This document shows, piece after piece, positions 34,686 to 42,900 of a stretch of 64,000 bases of DNA. Position 1 is the first letter of the stretch. Every line of letters starts with the position of its first letter. Made by a program: the position numbers and the translations under genes. Origin of the DNA: Acidobacteriota bacterium (GTDB lineage: Bacteria; Acidobacteriota; Thermoanaerobaculia; UBA5066); NCBI GenBank assembly GCA_016716715.1, contig JADJVE010000007.1, positions 62,001-126,000 of the forward strand, read 5' to 3'. The notes below the pieces were generated by a model. The model did not search any database. It had not been told where the DNA came from and worked only from the letters and a program-made list of their open reading frames with translations.

Positions 34686-35475
34686 GTCGGCGCCCCTTCA
34701 TCTCGGTCGTCCAGGAGACCGCTTCTCCGAAGGCCGAGGTGCGGCTCCACGCGGCGGCCGTGCTGTCCGGACTCGGCGGCACGGAGGCCGAAGAGGCGCT
34801 CGCGGGCTTGCTCTCGGATTCCGACCACCGCGTGCGTGCCCGCGCCGTGGAGGGGCTCGCGCACGCGGGACCGGCCGGCCGCGCGACCTGCACGGACATC
34901 CTGCTCGACCCGGCCTCGGGCGTGGCGGGAATCGCCGCGGCCCGCGCGCTCGCGGCGCGGGCCGGCGCCGGGGGCGTTCTTCTCGAGGCGCTCTCGAGCC
35001 CGTCTCCGGTCGTCCGCCTCCGCGCGGCGCGGGAGCTTCCGCCGCACGCGTCCGGGCCCGCCGTCGTCGCCGCCCTCGAGGCGGCCGTGCGCAGCGAGAC
35101 CGACGCCGACGTGCACGCGGAGCTCCTTCTCGCTCTCGGGCGCACCGGCCGCACGGAAGCCGTGCCCGTTCTCCTTCGCGCCCTTCGCGACGGCAGTTCG
35201 TTCGACCGGGCCCACGCCGCGTGGGCGCTGGGCCTGCTGGGCGACCCCCGGGCGGCGGCCCGGCTCCTGCCGCTTCTCGACGAGCCGGGGATCGGCGCCT
35301 GCGCGCTGGCGGCGCTGTCGCGTCTGCCGGCGCCCGAGGCGGCGGAGGAACTAGCGCGGCGCGGAGCCCGGGACCCTGCCGCGGGCGCCGATCTTCTCGT
35401 CGCGCTCTCGAAGTCCGTCTGCAGCGCCCCCGGGGCCCGTCGCGCGGCGCGTGAGCTCGCTCTGGCCCTCCGTGA
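34682..35475 (+). pseudogene. HEAT-repeat protein, N-terminal part, frame lost near 35.45 kb
   Basis: From GTG 34682 (overlapping the receiver stop) the frame encodes clear HEAT repeats: VRLHAAAVLSGLGGTEAEEALAGLL, VRARAVEGLAHAG, VVRLRAARELPPHA, AHAAWALGLLGDPRAAARLLPLL. The repeat pattern holds to about ALSKSVCSAPGARRAAREL. After that the frame becomes arginine-rich noise, while HEAT/CheR coding continues in another frame from about 35451. The simplest reading is one long HEAT-CheR gene with one extra base between 35355 and 35475. The alternative is two genes overlapping at GTGA 35451-35454 with a base missing upstream. Sequencing error is likely; the end coordinate is approximate. Confidence 0.5.
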
Positions 35476-37715
35476 CCGACGCCGCTCAGGCGGCACTCGT
35501 GGCGCCCGGTCTCCCGCGGGGCGCCGCGGGCGCCCTCGCGCGCCTCCTCGCCCGCCTCGACGCTGCGGGAGCGGCGGCGCTCGTCGTCCGTCAGGGACCC
35601 TATCCGGACGGCTACGGCCCGCTCGCGGAGCTTCCGCCCGAGCGCCTCGTCGAAGCGGCGCGCACCGCCCTCGTCGTCGACGACGCCGAGCCCGCCCTCG
35701 TGCTGCTCGTGCACGGCGGCGTGGCGGTGGACCCGGCGCGACTGCTCGCCCACGCGCATCCGCGCGCGAAGACCGCGGCGCTGAACCGGCTCGTGCCGGG
35801 CTCGACCCCGCTTCACGATCTCCTCGAGATCCTCGCGGACGACGATCCGGACACGGCCCTCGCGGCCGCGTGGGCGGTCTCGCGCGAAGCCGGGCGCGAG
35901 GACGGGGACCGCGCGCGAGCCGCCGCGACGGCGCTCCACGACCGCGCGAGCGGCCACGACGGCCCCGGGCGGGCCGCCGCGCTCACGGCGCTGCGCGAGC
36001 AGCCGGGTCCCGCGGCCGACGGCGCGCTGCGCTCCGCCTTCGGATCGGCGGATGCGGGCACCCGCGCCGCGGCTGCCGCGGCCGCGGCGTTCCGGCCCGA
36101 GCTGACCGAGCGCGACGTCCTGCCTCTCCTCGAGGACGACGACCCCACGGTCCGCGCCGAGGCGCTCCGGACGCTGACCCGTCTCGCGGGCGACGGCAGG
36201 TCGGCGATCGACTCACGGCGGATTCTCCGCTTCCTGAACGACGACGCCCCGGTGGCGGCCGCGGCCGGATCGCTCCTGGTCACCCTCGCGGGTGCCGAGC
36301 GGCCGCGGCTGGCCCGCGAGATGCTCGCGCAGAGAGGCGCCGTGCGGCGCGCCGCGCTCGAGACGATCGGGGATCTCGGCGACGCCGCAGCGGCCTCGGC
36401 CGTGGCCTTCGCGGTTGTCCACGAGGACGTGTCCACGGCCCGCGCCGTGCTCGAGGCCGCGGCGGCCGCGCCGCCTCCGGTCGCCGCCGACGCGGTTGCG
36501 AACGGCCTCACGGACCGCCGCCCCGAGGTTCGCATCGCGGCCGCCGGCGCCGCGGCCCGGGCGGGGGAGGACCTCGCGGCCGCTCTCGGGATCCCGCTGG
36601 CCGAGGCGCTGGACCGCGAGTCCGATCCGGAGGCGCGCGCCGCGCTGCTGCGCGCCGTCGCGGCGTCGGGGCGCGCGGACGCGATCGGCGCCGTCACGCG
36701 CGCTCTCGGCACGGAGGCCGACCGGTCCGAATCGCGCTTCGCCGCGGAGTCCCTCGCGCGCCGCTTCCCTGAAGCGGTCCGCGGCGCCTGGGGCGCCGCG
36801 CCGCCACGGGCGGGCCGGGCGTGGGGTGCGGCGATCGAGGCCGCGCGCCGTCCCGGCGCCCCGGCTCTTCCGGACGACGACGCCGACGCTCTCCGCCTTC
36901 TGGCGGCTCTCGCGCGGATGCGCACGGGGCTCGACCTCGACGCCGAGACCTTGCGGCCGCGGCTGGCGCTGCTCCTCGCCGCCGAAGGCTGGGCCGCGGG
37001 CTCGTTCCGGCAGCTCTGGCGCCGGATGCGTGATCTGCCCGCGGCCCACGCCCTCCTCGCGCGGCTGGTGGACTCCGTCGCCGACACGACGTCGCGGTTC
37101 TTCGGCGACCCCGGGGCGCTCGACGCCCTCGCCGGCGAGATCGCGCCGGAGCGGCTCCTGGCCCTCGGGGCCGACGGCACGCTCGACGTCTGGTGCGTGG
37201 GATGCGGCACCGGCGAGGAAGCCTGGTCGGCGGCGATCCGGCTCGCTGAGCGCGGTTTCGGGCCGAATCGACGGGTCCGGATACGCGGCACGGACCTTTC
37301 TCCGGCCGCGATCCGCCACGCGAAGGCGGGCGTCTACGGCCCGCATGCGCTGCGCGGCGTCGCGGAGGCGGTCCGGACGCGTCACTTCCAGCCGCTCTCG
37401 AACGGCCGCTACCGCGTGCGCGAGCCCCTCCGCGAAGCCGTCTACTTCGAGGCGCGCGCCCTCGCCGACGAACCTTCGGGCGCCGGCAAGCACGACGCGA
37501 TCATCTGCCACGGTCTCCTCGCGCAGCTGCCCGCCGCGGCTCGCCCGGAGGCCGTCGAGCGCCTCGGCGCGTGCCTGAAGCCGGGAGGCTACCTGCTGCT
37601 CGGGCGCGAGGACCACGCGTACGCCGCGTCCGCGCCGCTCGCGCCGGTCCTGCTCGGGAGCGACCTCGCCTACCGGACGCCGGGCGCGGTCGTTTACACT
37701 CGCGCGCTCTCATGA
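35451..37715 (+). CDS. HEAT-repeat protein with C-terminal CheR-type methyltransferase domain
   Basis: A 754-residue protein (or the C-terminal part of a larger one, see the preceding entry). Residues 1-480 are Ala-rich HEAT-like helices; residues about 525-750 are a CheR methyltransferase. ADTTSRFFGDPGALDAL matches the CheR ETxFFRDP region, VWCVGCGTGEEAWSAAI is the S-adenosylmethionine motif, and RIRGTDLSPAAIRHAK and GGYLLLGREDH follow. CheR enzymes methylate glutamates of chemoreceptors, but no chemoreceptor or CheA is seen here, so the target may be different. The stop overlaps the leuS ATG. Confidence 0.75.
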   Translation: MSSLWPSVTDAAQAALVAPGLPRGAAGALARLLARLDAAGAAALVVRQGPYPDGYGPLAELPPERLVEAARTALVVDDAEPALVLLVHGGVAVDPARLLAHAHPRAKTAALNRLVPGSTPLHDLLEILADDDPDTALAAAWAVSREAGREDGDRARAAATALHDRASGHDGPGRAAALTALREQPGPAADGALRSAFGSADAGTRAAAAAAAAFRPELTERDVLPLLEDDDPTVRAEALRTLTRLAGDGRSAIDSRRILRFLNDDAPVAAAAGSLLVTLAGAERPRLAREMLAQRGAVRRAALETIGDLGDAAAASAVAFAVVHEDVSTARAVLEAAAAAPPPVAADAVANGLTDRRPEVRIAAAGAAARAGEDLAAALGIPLAEALDRESDPEARAALLRAVAASGRADAIGAVTRALGTEADRSESRFAAESLARRFPEAVRGAWGAAPPRAGRAWGAAIEAARRPGAPALPDDDADALRLLAALARMRTGLDLDAETLRPRLALLLAAEGWAAGSFRQLWRRMRDLPAAHALLARLVDSVADTTSRFFGDPGALDALAGEIAPERLLALGADGTLDVWCVGCGTGEEAWSAAIRLAERGFGPNRRVRIRGTDLSPAAIRHAKAGVYGPHALRGVAEAVRTRHFQPLSNGRYRVREPLREAVYFEARALADEPSGAGKHDAIICHGLLAQLPAAARPEAVERLGACLKPGGYLLLGREDHAYAASAPLAPVLLGSDLAYRTPGAVVYTRALS
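37695..37700 (+). promoter_or_regulatory. -10-like box TACACT for leuS
   Basis: TACACT, inside the end of the CheR-like gene, ends 11 bases before the leuS ATG. Confidence 0.45.
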
Positions 37716-40252
37716 CGAATCCCACCGTCCCCCCCTCGCGCAGCGACGAAATCCGGCGAATCGAGACCAAGTGGCGCGAGCGCTGGGAACAGGATCGCGC
37801 CGCCTTCGTGGACACGGGCAAGCCCGCGGGCGACGGCACGTATCTCCTCGTGATGCTGCCGTACCCCTCGGGCGACCGGCTGCACGTCGGGCATGCCCGG
37901 ACGTACTTCCTGACGGACGCGCTCCACCGCTATCTCCGCCAGCGCGGGCGGACGATCCTCTGCCCCATGGGCTGGGACGCGTTCGGGCTGCCGGCCGAGA
38001 ACTACGCGATCCAGAAGGGGATCCACCCCCACACCTCGACGCTCGCAAACATCGCGGCGATGAAGGAGCAGTTCCGGGCGTGGGGCGTCCTCTACGACTG
38101 GACGAAGGAAGTCACCACCTGCGAGCCGGCCTACTACCACTGGAACCAGTGGTTCTTCCTGAAGCTCCTCGAGAAGGGCCTCGCCGTGCGGCGGAAGTCC
38201 GCCGTGAACTGGTGCCCCTCGTGCGAGACGGTGCTCGCGAACGAGCAGGCCGAGGGCGGCGTCTGCGAGCGCTGCAAGACGCCGGTCGTCCAGCGCGAGC
38301 TCGAGCAGTGGTTCCTGAAGATCACGGACTACGCCGAGAGCCTGCTCGCCGGGCTCGACACGCTCGGGAAGTGGCCCGAGAAAGTCGTCACGATGCAGCG
38401 CAACTGGATCGGGAAGTCGGTTGGCGCCGACCTCGACTTCGCGATCCCCGCGCTCGGCGAGAGCGTGCGCGTCTTCACGACGCGCCCCGACACCGTTTAC
38501 GGGGCGACGGCTCTCATCCTCGCCCCCGAGCACGCGCTCGTCCCGCGCCTGATCGCGAATCATCCGGACAAGGCCGGGCTGCAGGCCTGGGTCACGTCCG
38601 TTCGCGAACAGGAGCGCATCGCGCGCGAGGCCGAGGGCGCAGAGAAGGACGGCCGGGACACGGGCGTCAAGGCGATCAACCCGTTCACCGGGCAGGAAAT
38701 CCCGGTGTGGCTCGCGAACTTCGTCATCGCGGACTACGGCACCGGCGCGCTCATGGCCGTCCCCGCGCACGACACGCGCGACTTCGAGTTCGCGACGAAG
38801 TACGGGATTCCGATCGTGAAAGTCATTGAGGAAGAGAAGAAAGAAGATTTGCTTAGAAAGGAAGAGGGGCAGGCCGACGCCCCCAGCGGCGACGGCGCTC
38901 CTTCGGCCGCTTATACGGGCGAAGGCCGCCTCATCGCCTCTGGCCCATTCTCAGCAAAATCTTCTTCCGAGGCCCGCGAGCTGATCGCTCAGGACGCCGC
39001 TTCGCGAGGGATCGGCGGCCCGCGCATCCGGTACCGCCTCCGCGACTGGCTCATTTCCCGCCAGCGCTACTGGGGAACCCCGATCCCCATGGTCAAGTGC
39101 GAGAAGGACGGCTGGGTGCCGGTGCCGGAGAAGGACCTGCCGATCGTCCTCCCGGCCGACGCGCCGTTCACGGGGAAGGGCGGAAATCCGCTCGAAAAGG
39201 TCGCCTCCTTCGTGAACACGACGTGCCCGAAGTGCGGCGGCCCCGCGCGGCGCGAGACGGACACGATGGACACGTTCGTGGACTCGTCCTGGTATTACCT
39301 CAGGTACCTCGACCCCGCGAACGACAAGGCACCGTTCGACGCGGCCCGCGCCGCCGAGTGGGCGCCCGTCGACCAGTACATCGGCGGAATCGAGCACGCG
39401 ATCCTCCACCTCCTGTACGCGCGCTTCTTCGCGCGCGTCATGAAGGACCTCGGTCTCATCACGTTCGAGGAGCCGTTCTCCGCGCTGTTCAACCAGGGAA
39501 TGATCACGCGCCAGTCCCCGACCGGGCGCGTCGAGAAGATGTCGAAGTCGCGCGGCAACGCCGTGTCGCTCGACCCGCTCATCGCGGAGAAGGGCGCCGA
39601 CGCCGTCCGGGCGTTCGTTCTTTTCCTCGGACCGCCCGAGAAGGACGCCGAATGGAGCGACGAGGGCATCAGCGGACCGGAGCGCTTCCTCGGGCGCGTC
39701 CGGATGGCCGTGGAGCGCTTCGTCGCGACGGGCGCCGACGTGCGCGGCGAGCCCGCGGCGGCCGACACGCCGGCGGCGCGCGCCCGACACATGGCCGTCA
39801 AGAAGCTCACGGAGGACTTCGACGCGTTCTCCTTCCACACGGCCGTCGCGCACCTCATGGAGTTCGGCACGCACGCGGCCGGCCTCGTCGGCGACGCGAA
39901 GGCCGACAGGGGAGAGACCGCGGCGACGCTCCGCGCGCTCGTCGCGCTCCTCCATCCCATCGCCCCCCACCTCTCCGAGGAGCTGAACGAGAAGCTCGGC
40001 GGCACGAAGAGCCTCCTCGTCTCCGGCTGGCCGGCGTTCGACCCGAAGCTCGCGGTGGAGGAAATCGCGACGATTGCCGTGCAGATCTCAGGGAAGGTGC
40101 GGGGCGAGCTCAAGATCCGAAGAGGATCTTCTGAGAAGGAAGTCGTAGCGGCGGCCGAAGCCGAGCCTGTCGTGGCTCGCTGGCTCGAGGGCAAGCAGCG
40201 CGTGAAGACCATCTGGGTGCAGGACCGGCTACTGAATCTCGTCGTGCGATGA
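37712..40252 (+). CDS. leuS: Leucyl-tRNA synthetase
   Basis: An 846-residue class I synthetase. HIGH appears as RLHVGHART, the zinc-like insertion as CPSCETVLANEQ with CERC, editing motifs as VFTTRPDTVYGATAL and GTGALMAVPAHDTRDFEFA, and KMSKS in VEKMSKSRGN. Length is normal except for the segment KVIEEEKKEDLLRKEEGQAD in the editing-to-catalytic connection, encoded by a motif arm and longer than usual. A second arm encodes AKSSSEARELI, and a third near the end encodes RRGSSEKEVVAAA. It overlaps lptE by ATGA. Confidence 0.95.
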   Translation: MTNPTVPPSRSDEIRRIETKWRERWEQDRAAFVDTGKPAGDGTYLLVMLPYPSGDRLHVGHARTYFLTDALHRYLRQRGRTILCPMGWDAFGLPAENYAIQKGIHPHTSTLANIAAMKEQFRAWGVLYDWTKEVTTCEPAYYHWNQWFFLKLLEKGLAVRRKSAVNWCPSCETVLANEQAEGGVCERCKTPVVQRELEQWFLKITDYAESLLAGLDTLGKWPEKVVTMQRNWIGKSVGADLDFAIPALGESVRVFTTRPDTVYGATALILAPEHALVPRLIANHPDKAGLQAWVTSVREQERIAREAEGAEKDGRDTGVKAINPFTGQEIPVWLANFVIADYGTGALMAVPAHDTRDFEFATKYGIPIVKVIEEEKKEDLLRKEEGQADAPSGDGAPSAAYTGEGRLIASGPFSAKSSSEARELIAQDAASRGIGGPRIRYRLRDWLISRQRYWGTPIPMVKCEKDGWVPVPEKDLPIVLPADAPFTGKGGNPLEKVASFVNTTCPKCGGPARRETDTMDTFVDSSWYYLRYLDPANDKAPFDAARAAEWAPVDQYIGGIEHAILHLLYARFFARVMKDLGLITFEEPFSALFNQGMITRQSPTGRVEKMSKSRGNAVSLDPLIAEKGADAVRAFVLFLGPPEKDAEWSDEGISGPERFLGRVRMAVERFVATGADVRGEPAAADTPAARARHMAVKKLTEDFDAFSFHTAVAHLMEFGTHAAGLVGDAKADRGETAATLRALVALLHPIAPHLSEELNEKLGGTKSLLVSGWPAFDPKLAVEEIATIAVQISGKVRGELKIRRGSSEKEVVAAAEAEPVVARWLEGKQRVKTIWVQDRLLNLVVR
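38843..38968. repeat. Paired inverted motif in leuS
   Basis: Left arm 38843-38869 reads GAAGATTTGCTTAGAAAGG; right arm 38944-38968, read on minus, reads GAAGATTTTGCTGAGAATGG. Both contain GATTT(T)GCT, a G insertion not found in other pairs. The loop is 74 bases. Confidence 0.75.
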
Positions 40253-40314
40253 ACCAGACAGTGCCGCGCCGCGCCTCTTGTTCTTCCTCTTCACCTTTCA
40301 AAGAAATCTTCCTC
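40119..40314. repeat. Paired inverted motif across the leuS/lptE junction
   Basis: Left arm 40119-40145 (GAAGAGGATCTTCTGAGAAG) lies near the leuS end; right arm 40286-40314, read on minus, reads GATTTCTTTGAAAGGTGAAG, preceded by GAAGAGGAA. Both arms start GAAGAGGA. The 140-base loop holds the leuS stop and the lptE start, and the right arm encodes part of the LptE signal peptide. Confidence 0.7.
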
Positions 40315-40821
40315 TTCTCTTTCTTCCTCTTCTTCCTTTTGTCCCTGACGAGCTGCGGCTATTCGCTCGTCGGCACCGGTGCGAGCGCGATCCCGGCGAC
40401 CGTCAAGACGGTCTGGGTGCCGACGTTCATCAACGACACGACGGTCGTGACCGCCGAGCAGAAGCTCACCGATGCGGTCTTGCGAGAGCTTTCGGTCCGC
40501 GGACGCCTGAAACCGGTGCCGGATCGCACGCAGGCGGACGCGGAGCTGATCGGACGCCTGACCTCGCTGAGCCTCACGCCGGTCCGCTTCGACGATGCGG
40601 GCCTCGCGGTCGAGTATCAGCTGACGATCACGGCGAACGTCTCCCTCGCCGAGAAGTCGACGGAGAAGGTCCTGTTCAAGGAGCCGTCGTTCGTGTTCCG
40701 CCAGCCCTACAACGTGCCGGGGAGCTCGAAGTCGTACTACGACCGGGAGCGGGAAGCGATCGAGGCCCTGGCGCGACCGTTCGCCCAGAGCCTCGTCACG
40801 ACCATCCTGGAAGGGTTCTAG
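40249..40821 (+). CDS. lptE: LPS-assembly lipoprotein LptE
   Basis: A 190-residue outer-membrane lipoprotein that plugs the LptD barrel for lipopolysaccharide export. The signal peptide ends in a lipobox LTSC followed by GYSLVG, the typical LptE opening after the cysteine. The LptE/RlpB pattern continues with TVKTVWVPTFINDT and LTDAVLRELSVRGRLKPV. The hydrophobic core of the signal peptide (FKEIFLFSFFLFFLLSL) is encoded by a motif arm and the pyrimidine-rich run after it. It is coupled to leuS by ATGA. Confidence 0.85.
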   Translation: MNQTVPRRASCSSSSPFKEIFLFSFFLFFLLSLTSCGYSLVGTGASAIPATVKTVWVPTFINDTTVVTAEQKLTDAVLRELSVRGRLKPVPDRTQADAELIGRLTSLSLTPVRFDDAGLAVEYQLTITANVSLAEKSTEKVLFKEPSFVFRQPYNVPGSSKSYYDREREAIEALARPFAQSLVTTILEGF

Positions 40822-40868
40822 GGGTCCGCGGGTTTCAGGCCGGAGTGCCTGAACCGCCCATCCGGGGA

Positions 40869-40874
40869 TAGACT
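40869..40874 (+). promoter_or_regulatory. -10-like box TAGACT before the antitoxin gene
   Basis: TAGACT ends 17 bases before the ATG at 40892, leaving room for the GGAG ribosome binding site between them, so this transcript is probably not leaderless. Confidence 0.45.
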
Positions 40875-40891
40875 GAGCCCCGGAGAAGTCC

Positions 40892-41185
40892 ATGAAGACC
40901 GCCGCGATTCGCCCGATGAAGACCGTGACGCTGAGCCAGCTCAGGAGCCGCGCCCGCAAGACATCGCGTAGCGGCGAGGCCGTGCTCGTGACCGAGCGCG
41001 GAAAGCCTCTCGGCGTCTTCCGCCCTCTCCCATATCCCGACCAGTCAATCCCGCTCGACGAGCGCCGCAAGCTCTATTTGAAGACCAGCAGGAAACTTGC
41101 CCGGCAGTTGGATGCGAAGGGCATCACCGAAGAGCAGCTCCAGCGTGATTTTGAAGCCCTTCGAAAGAATCGCCGCAGACAGTAA
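40892..41185 (+). CDS. Phd/YefM-like antitoxin
   Basis: A 97-residue protein with the Phd/YefM fold start: KTVTLSQLRSRARKTSRSGEAVLVTERGKPLGVFRP, which forms the DNA-binding dimer. The basic helical C-terminus (RKLARQLDAKGITEEQLQRDFEALRKNRRRQ) would wrap the toxin. A GGAG site precedes the ATG. The gene overlaps the PIN-domain toxin downstream, the usual order of such modules. Confidence 0.75.
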   Translation: MKTAAIRPMKTVTLSQLRSRARKTSRSGEAVLVTERGKPLGVFRPLPYPDQSIPLDERRKLYLKTSRKLARQLDAKGITEEQLQRDFEALRKNRRRQ

Positions 41186-41567
41186 CGTCATCCTCTCGGC
41201 CGCGGTCGCCCGCGCGGCAGCGCGCGTCTTCCAGCGCGCGAAGGGGCTCGAGATCGTGACCACCAACGCGAATTTCGAGGAGATCCAGACGCATCTGCCC
41301 ACGCTGGCACAGCAATACGCGCTGGACGAGGCCGACGTGGTCGAGAACCTCCGGGTTCTGCCCTTGAGGATCTACCCGCCCGTCTTCTACGAAAGCCACC
41401 TCGCCGAGGCCCGTCGCTACCTCGGCAGACGTGATCCGAGTGACGTCCCGCTGGCCGCCCTCGCACTCAAGCTCGAAATCCCGATCTGGTCCAACGACCG
41501 CGACTTCGAGGAGGTACCGCTCATCGTTTACCCGACCGCCAGGCTGCTGAAGATCCTCGGCCTCTGA
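41145..41567 (+). CDS. PIN-domain toxin (predicted ribonuclease)
   Basis: About 140 residues from GTG 41145 (TTG 41151 is an alternative start), overlapping the antitoxin gene by some 40 bases. The PIN acidic residues are visible: Asp in ADSNVILSAAV, Glu in NFEEIQTHL, and the late cluster DPSDVPLAALALKLEIPIWSNDRDFEEV. Family members are metal-dependent RNases that cleave tRNA, rRNA or mRNA when freed from the antitoxin. The target here is unknown. Confidence 0.75.
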   Translation: MILKPFERIAADSNVILSAAVARAAARVFQRAKGLEIVTTNANFEEIQTHLPTLAQQYALDEADVVENLRVLPLRIYPPVFYESHLAEARRYLGRRDPSDVPLAALALKLEIPIWSNDRDFEEVPLIVYPTARLLKILGL

Positions 41568-41604
41568 TGGCGAGGAGCACTCGCACGAGTCTTTGAGGCG
41601 CCCG

Positions 41605-41640
41605 GCCCCCGAAACCTCATGAGATCGAGATCTCGGGGGC
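41605..41640. terminator. Hairpin between the toxin and rpsT genes
   Basis: GCCCCCGA (41605-41612) and TCGGGGGC (41633-41640) form an 8-bp stem with a 20-base loop containing GAGATCGAGATCTC. There is no T-run, so it may be a weak bidirectional terminator for the two convergent units. Confidence 0.4.
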
Positions 41641-41660
41641 TGGTCCGGATCTAGCAGCCC

Positions 41661-41989
41661 CTACTTCGCCTTCTTGGCGGCCTTGGGAGCCTTCTTCGGG
41701 GCGGCCGGCGCGGGCGGCGCTCCGGCGGCCTTCGCGGCCTTGTTCGTCGTCTTCGTGATGCGCGACTTCAGGCGCGAGGCGGTCTTCTTGTGGAGGACGC
41801 CCTTGCGGACGGCGACGTCCAGCTCGGACATCGCGTTCGAGAGCATGCCGCCGACCTGGCCGCCTCGGTCTCGGCGGTCTTGCGGAGGTTCTTGACGATG
41901 TTGCGGACGCGCGTGACGACGGAGCGGTTGCGGGCGCGGCGCTTCTCGCTCTGTCCGGCGCGCTTCTTGGCCTGTTTGGTGTTTGCCAT
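41661..41989 (-). pseudogene. rpsT: Ribosomal protein S20, frame broken by one base
   Basis: The N-terminal half, MANTKQAKKRAGQSEKRRARN and on through VTRVRNIVKNLRKTAETEAA, is in one frame. The C-terminal half, MLSNAMSELDVAVRKGVLHKKTASRLKSRITK, is in another and ends in an Ala/Lys/Pro-rich tail. Together they make a normal S20, but 329 bases are present where 330 are needed, so one base is missing near 41855-41870. S20 binds 16S rRNA in the 30S subunit and is nearly universal, so a sequencing deletion is more likely than a real pseudogene. A ribosome binding site precedes ATG 41989. Confidence 0.75.
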
Positions 41990-42024
41990 TTCGGGGGAGG
42001 TCCCTTTCTCTTTCTTTCGTGTGC

Positions 42025-42900
42025 TTACCGGGCGTCGCCGCCGAGCGCCTTGAGCCGCTGGCGCGCGCTCTTGGCCTCGTCGGATCCCGGGAACTGGTTG
42101 ACGACGTAGTTGAGCTCGACCATCGCCTGGGCCTTCTCGCCGAGTTCGAGGTGGGCGAGTCCCTTCTTCAGGTGGGCGGCGGCGGCCTTGTCGCTCTGCG
42201 GATACGTGCGGAACAGCTTGTCGTAGGCCGCGATCGCCTCGTGCGGCTTCTTCTGCGCCGACCAGCACTCGCCCGCCCAGTAAAGGGCGTCGTCGGAGAG
42301 GTCGGTGCGGGGGAACTTCTCGGCGTAGTCCTCGAAGCCCTGGCGGGAGAGGTCGTAGCGGCCGCGCTGGTAGTCGGCCGTGGCCTGCGCGAAGAGGTCG
42401 GCGGGGGAAATGCCCCCGCCCTTCGGCGCCGACGCCGCGGCAGCCGCGCCCGCTGCGGGAACCGCGACGAGGCCGCCGGCGGCCGTGGGAGCGGCGGCCG
42501 GGGCCGCAGCGCCGCCCGGTCCGGGCGGGGCCAGTGCGGAGGCGGCGGCGGAGCTGGACCGGGACTGAACTTCGGCGATCTGCTGCGAGAGCTGCGAGAG
42601 CCGCCGGTTCGTGTCCTCGAGCTTGCCGGCGAGCGTCTGCATCTCGCGGGTGAGCTCGTCGAACTTCGCCCCGAGATCGGCGTTCGACCGCAGGAGCGTG
42701 GCCGACTGCTTCGCGAGGGAGTCGTTGAGCTTGGCCATCTCGTCCTTGGAGGACGACTGCTTCTGGAGCGCATCGACCTGCTTTTCGACGACGCCGACGT
42801 GCTTGTGCAGACCGTCGATATCGCTGCTGCTCACGCACCCGGCCGCGGACGCGAGAAGGCCCGCGGCCGCGAGCGCCCCGAGCCCCCTCACGCGCGTCAC
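42025..42900 (-). CDS. cpoB: Tol-Pal system protein CpoB/YbgF
   Basis: A 291-residue lipoprotein (lipobox SAAGC) or secreted protein that coordinates Tol-Pal with peptidoglycan synthesis at division. A coiled coil (about 30-100) is followed by an Ala/Pro/Gly-rich linker and TPR repeats (ATADYQRGRYDLSRQGFEDYAEKFPRTD, DDALYWAGECWSAQKKPHEAIAAYDKLFRTYP, AAHLKKGLAHLELGEKAQAMVELNYVVNQFPGS). The GTG overlaps the pal stop (GTGA). It closes the tolQ-R-A-B-pal-cpoB operon. Confidence 0.85.
   Translation of the reverse strand: MTRVRGLGALAAAGLLASAAGCVSSSDIDGLHKHVGVVEKQVDALQKQSSSKDEMAKLNDSLAKQSATLLRSNADLGAKFDELTREMQTLAGKLEDTNRRLSQLSQQIAEVQSRSSSAAASALAPPGPGGAAAPAAAPTAAGGLVAVPAAGAAAAASAPKGGGISPADLFAQATADYQRGRYDLSRQGFEDYAEKFPRTDLSDDALYWAGECWSAQKKPHEAIAAYDKLFRTYPQSDKAAAAHLKKGLAHLELGEKAQAMVELNYVVNQFPGSDEAKSARQRLKALGGDAR

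Noticed and set aside
35476..36772. Continuation of the HEAT reading frame to 36772
   Set aside because: The product past about 35475 is Arg/Gly/Pro-rich noise, and the real CheR-type protein occupies another frame.
41850..41875. Programmed ribosomal frameshift in rpsT
   Set aside because: There is no slippery heptamer or stimulatory structure, and similar single-base breaks occur in three other genes. A sequence error is simpler.
42000..42030. Purine-rich run between rpsT and cpoB as a motif arm
   Set aside because: Only a general AAGAAAGAGAAAGGG composition is shared, and the GATTTC...GAAGG core is missing.
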